Assembly: GCA_036394195.1 (NCBI GenBank)
Contig: DASWFO010000150.1
Coordinates: 1-14,614, forward strand
Reading direction: 5' to 3'
From: DATJPD01 sp036394195
GTDB lineage: Bacteria > Pseudomonadota > Alphaproteobacteria > CACIAM-22H2
DNA: 14,614 bases
A program made the position numbers and the translations under genes. The notes under the pieces were generated by a model. It saw only the letters and a program-made list of their open reading frames with translations, made no database searches and was not told the origin of the DNA. Position 1 is the stretch's first letter. Every line of letters begins with the position of its first letter. Shown in pieces: positions 14,384-14,614 of this stretch.

Positions 14384-14420
14384 GGAAGCGGCTGCTTCTC
14401 TTGAGAGGAGGCAAAGGATC

Positions 14421-14432
14421 GCCTGGCCAGGC
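14421..14432. repeat. Perfect 12-base palindrome GCCTGGCCAGGC
   Basis: GCCTGGCCAGGC reads the same on both strands. It lies about 30 bases after the stop of the leftward cupin gene and about 40 bases before the kinase -10. It may be a weak terminator for the cupin gene or a protein-binding site. Confidence 0.25.
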
Positions 14433-14461
14433 AAGTTGATGGGCAGAAGTTCTCAACATAT

Positions 14462-14614
14462 TCACCGCAGTACATCCTTGGTGCTAGTGACGAGAACGCA
14501 AGTGCAGCCGGTCTCGCTCCAGACGCGTTGGTCGCTTGCTCTTGGGGCGCCGTAGTTGTAGTCGCCCGGTGAGAGCTTGCGCTCGTCGATCCACAGTTCG
14601 CCGTCGAGAAGATG
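14462..14614 (-). CDS. Partial cupin-domain protein, ChrR-like, C-terminal end
   Basis: Reading leftward from the window edge, 50 codons are open and end at TGA (14464-14462). The sequence starts HLLDGELWIDERKLSPGDYN and ends with a WSETGCTCVLVTSTKDVL-type tail. The pattern of a short strand, L-x-x-G-(E/D)-L, then L-x-P-G-D-Y, then a strand pair ending in a polar tail is that of the second half of a cupin beta-barrel. From memory it resembles ChrR-like anti-sigma or sensor cupins. The N-terminal part, with the metal-binding His residues, lies outside the window, so role and metal binding cannot be judged. A CxC (Cys37, Cys39 of the fragment) is present. The kinase gene starts 118 bases further on in the same direction, but has its own -10. 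Confidence 0.65.
   Translation of the reverse strand, partial: HLLDGELWIDERKLSPGDYNYGAPRASDQRVWSETGCTCVLVTSTKDVLR

Overview
The window is GC-rich chromosomal DNA, apart from a lower-GC right end. It looks like a free-living alphaproteobacterium, probably Rhodospirillales-like. I infer this from the codon use, the guaB / rsmB-type / guaA neighbourhood, the HWE-type histidine kinase and the protein sequence style. No 16S gene or other phylogenetic marker is present, so the placement is an inference.

Layout, left to right. (1) Positions 1-588: the signal-peptide end of a leftward gene cut by the window edge, then a small rightward ORF of unknown function (278-484) and a leader with a stem-loop. 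(2) 589-2412: glnS (glutaminyl-tRNA synthetase), facing the tRNA-Gln(CTG) gene, so the enzyme and one of its substrates are convergent neighbours. (3) 2610-4437: ppx (exopolyphosphatase family) and rlmE (23S rRNA 2'-O-methyltransferase), a tight two-gene unit. (4) 4438-6044: guaB (IMP dehydrogenase), with a good sigma-70-type promoter and an exact FNR/FixK-type dyad (TTGAT-N4-ATCAA) further upstream. (5) 6145-7761: a phosphoesterase of the phospholipase C / acid phosphatase family with no export signal and an extra C-terminal region. (6) 7859-9944: an RsmB/NOP-type rRNA cytosine methyltransferase, followed one base later by a secreted DUF1194/VWA-like protein. (7) 10041-12276: a GNAT acetyltransferase, then guaA (GMP synthase). 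(8) 12277-14614: a 264-base gap, a leftward triple-PAS HWE histidine kinase on visibly lower-GC DNA, and the C-terminus of a cupin protein cut by the right edge.

How the genes fit together. guaB and guaA are the two enzymes that convert IMP to XMP to GMP. The genes between them are not part of purine synthesis. Several genes serve translation: glnS, tRNA-Gln, rlmE and the RsmB-like enzyme. ppx would degrade polyphosphate or the alarmone pppGpp, which links loosely to GTP metabolism. The block right of guaA has different base composition and no link to the rest, which fits a recombination or island junction at the guaA 3' end, although no integrase is visible.

I see no rRNA operon, CRISPR array, transposase, prophage module or clearly new multi-gene system. 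The observations most worth checking are the FNR-type site at guaB, the glnS/tRNA-Gln pair with an A73 tRNA, the signal-less phosphoesterase inside the gua neighbourhood, the duplicated Cys-containing PAS modules, and the composition change after guaA.
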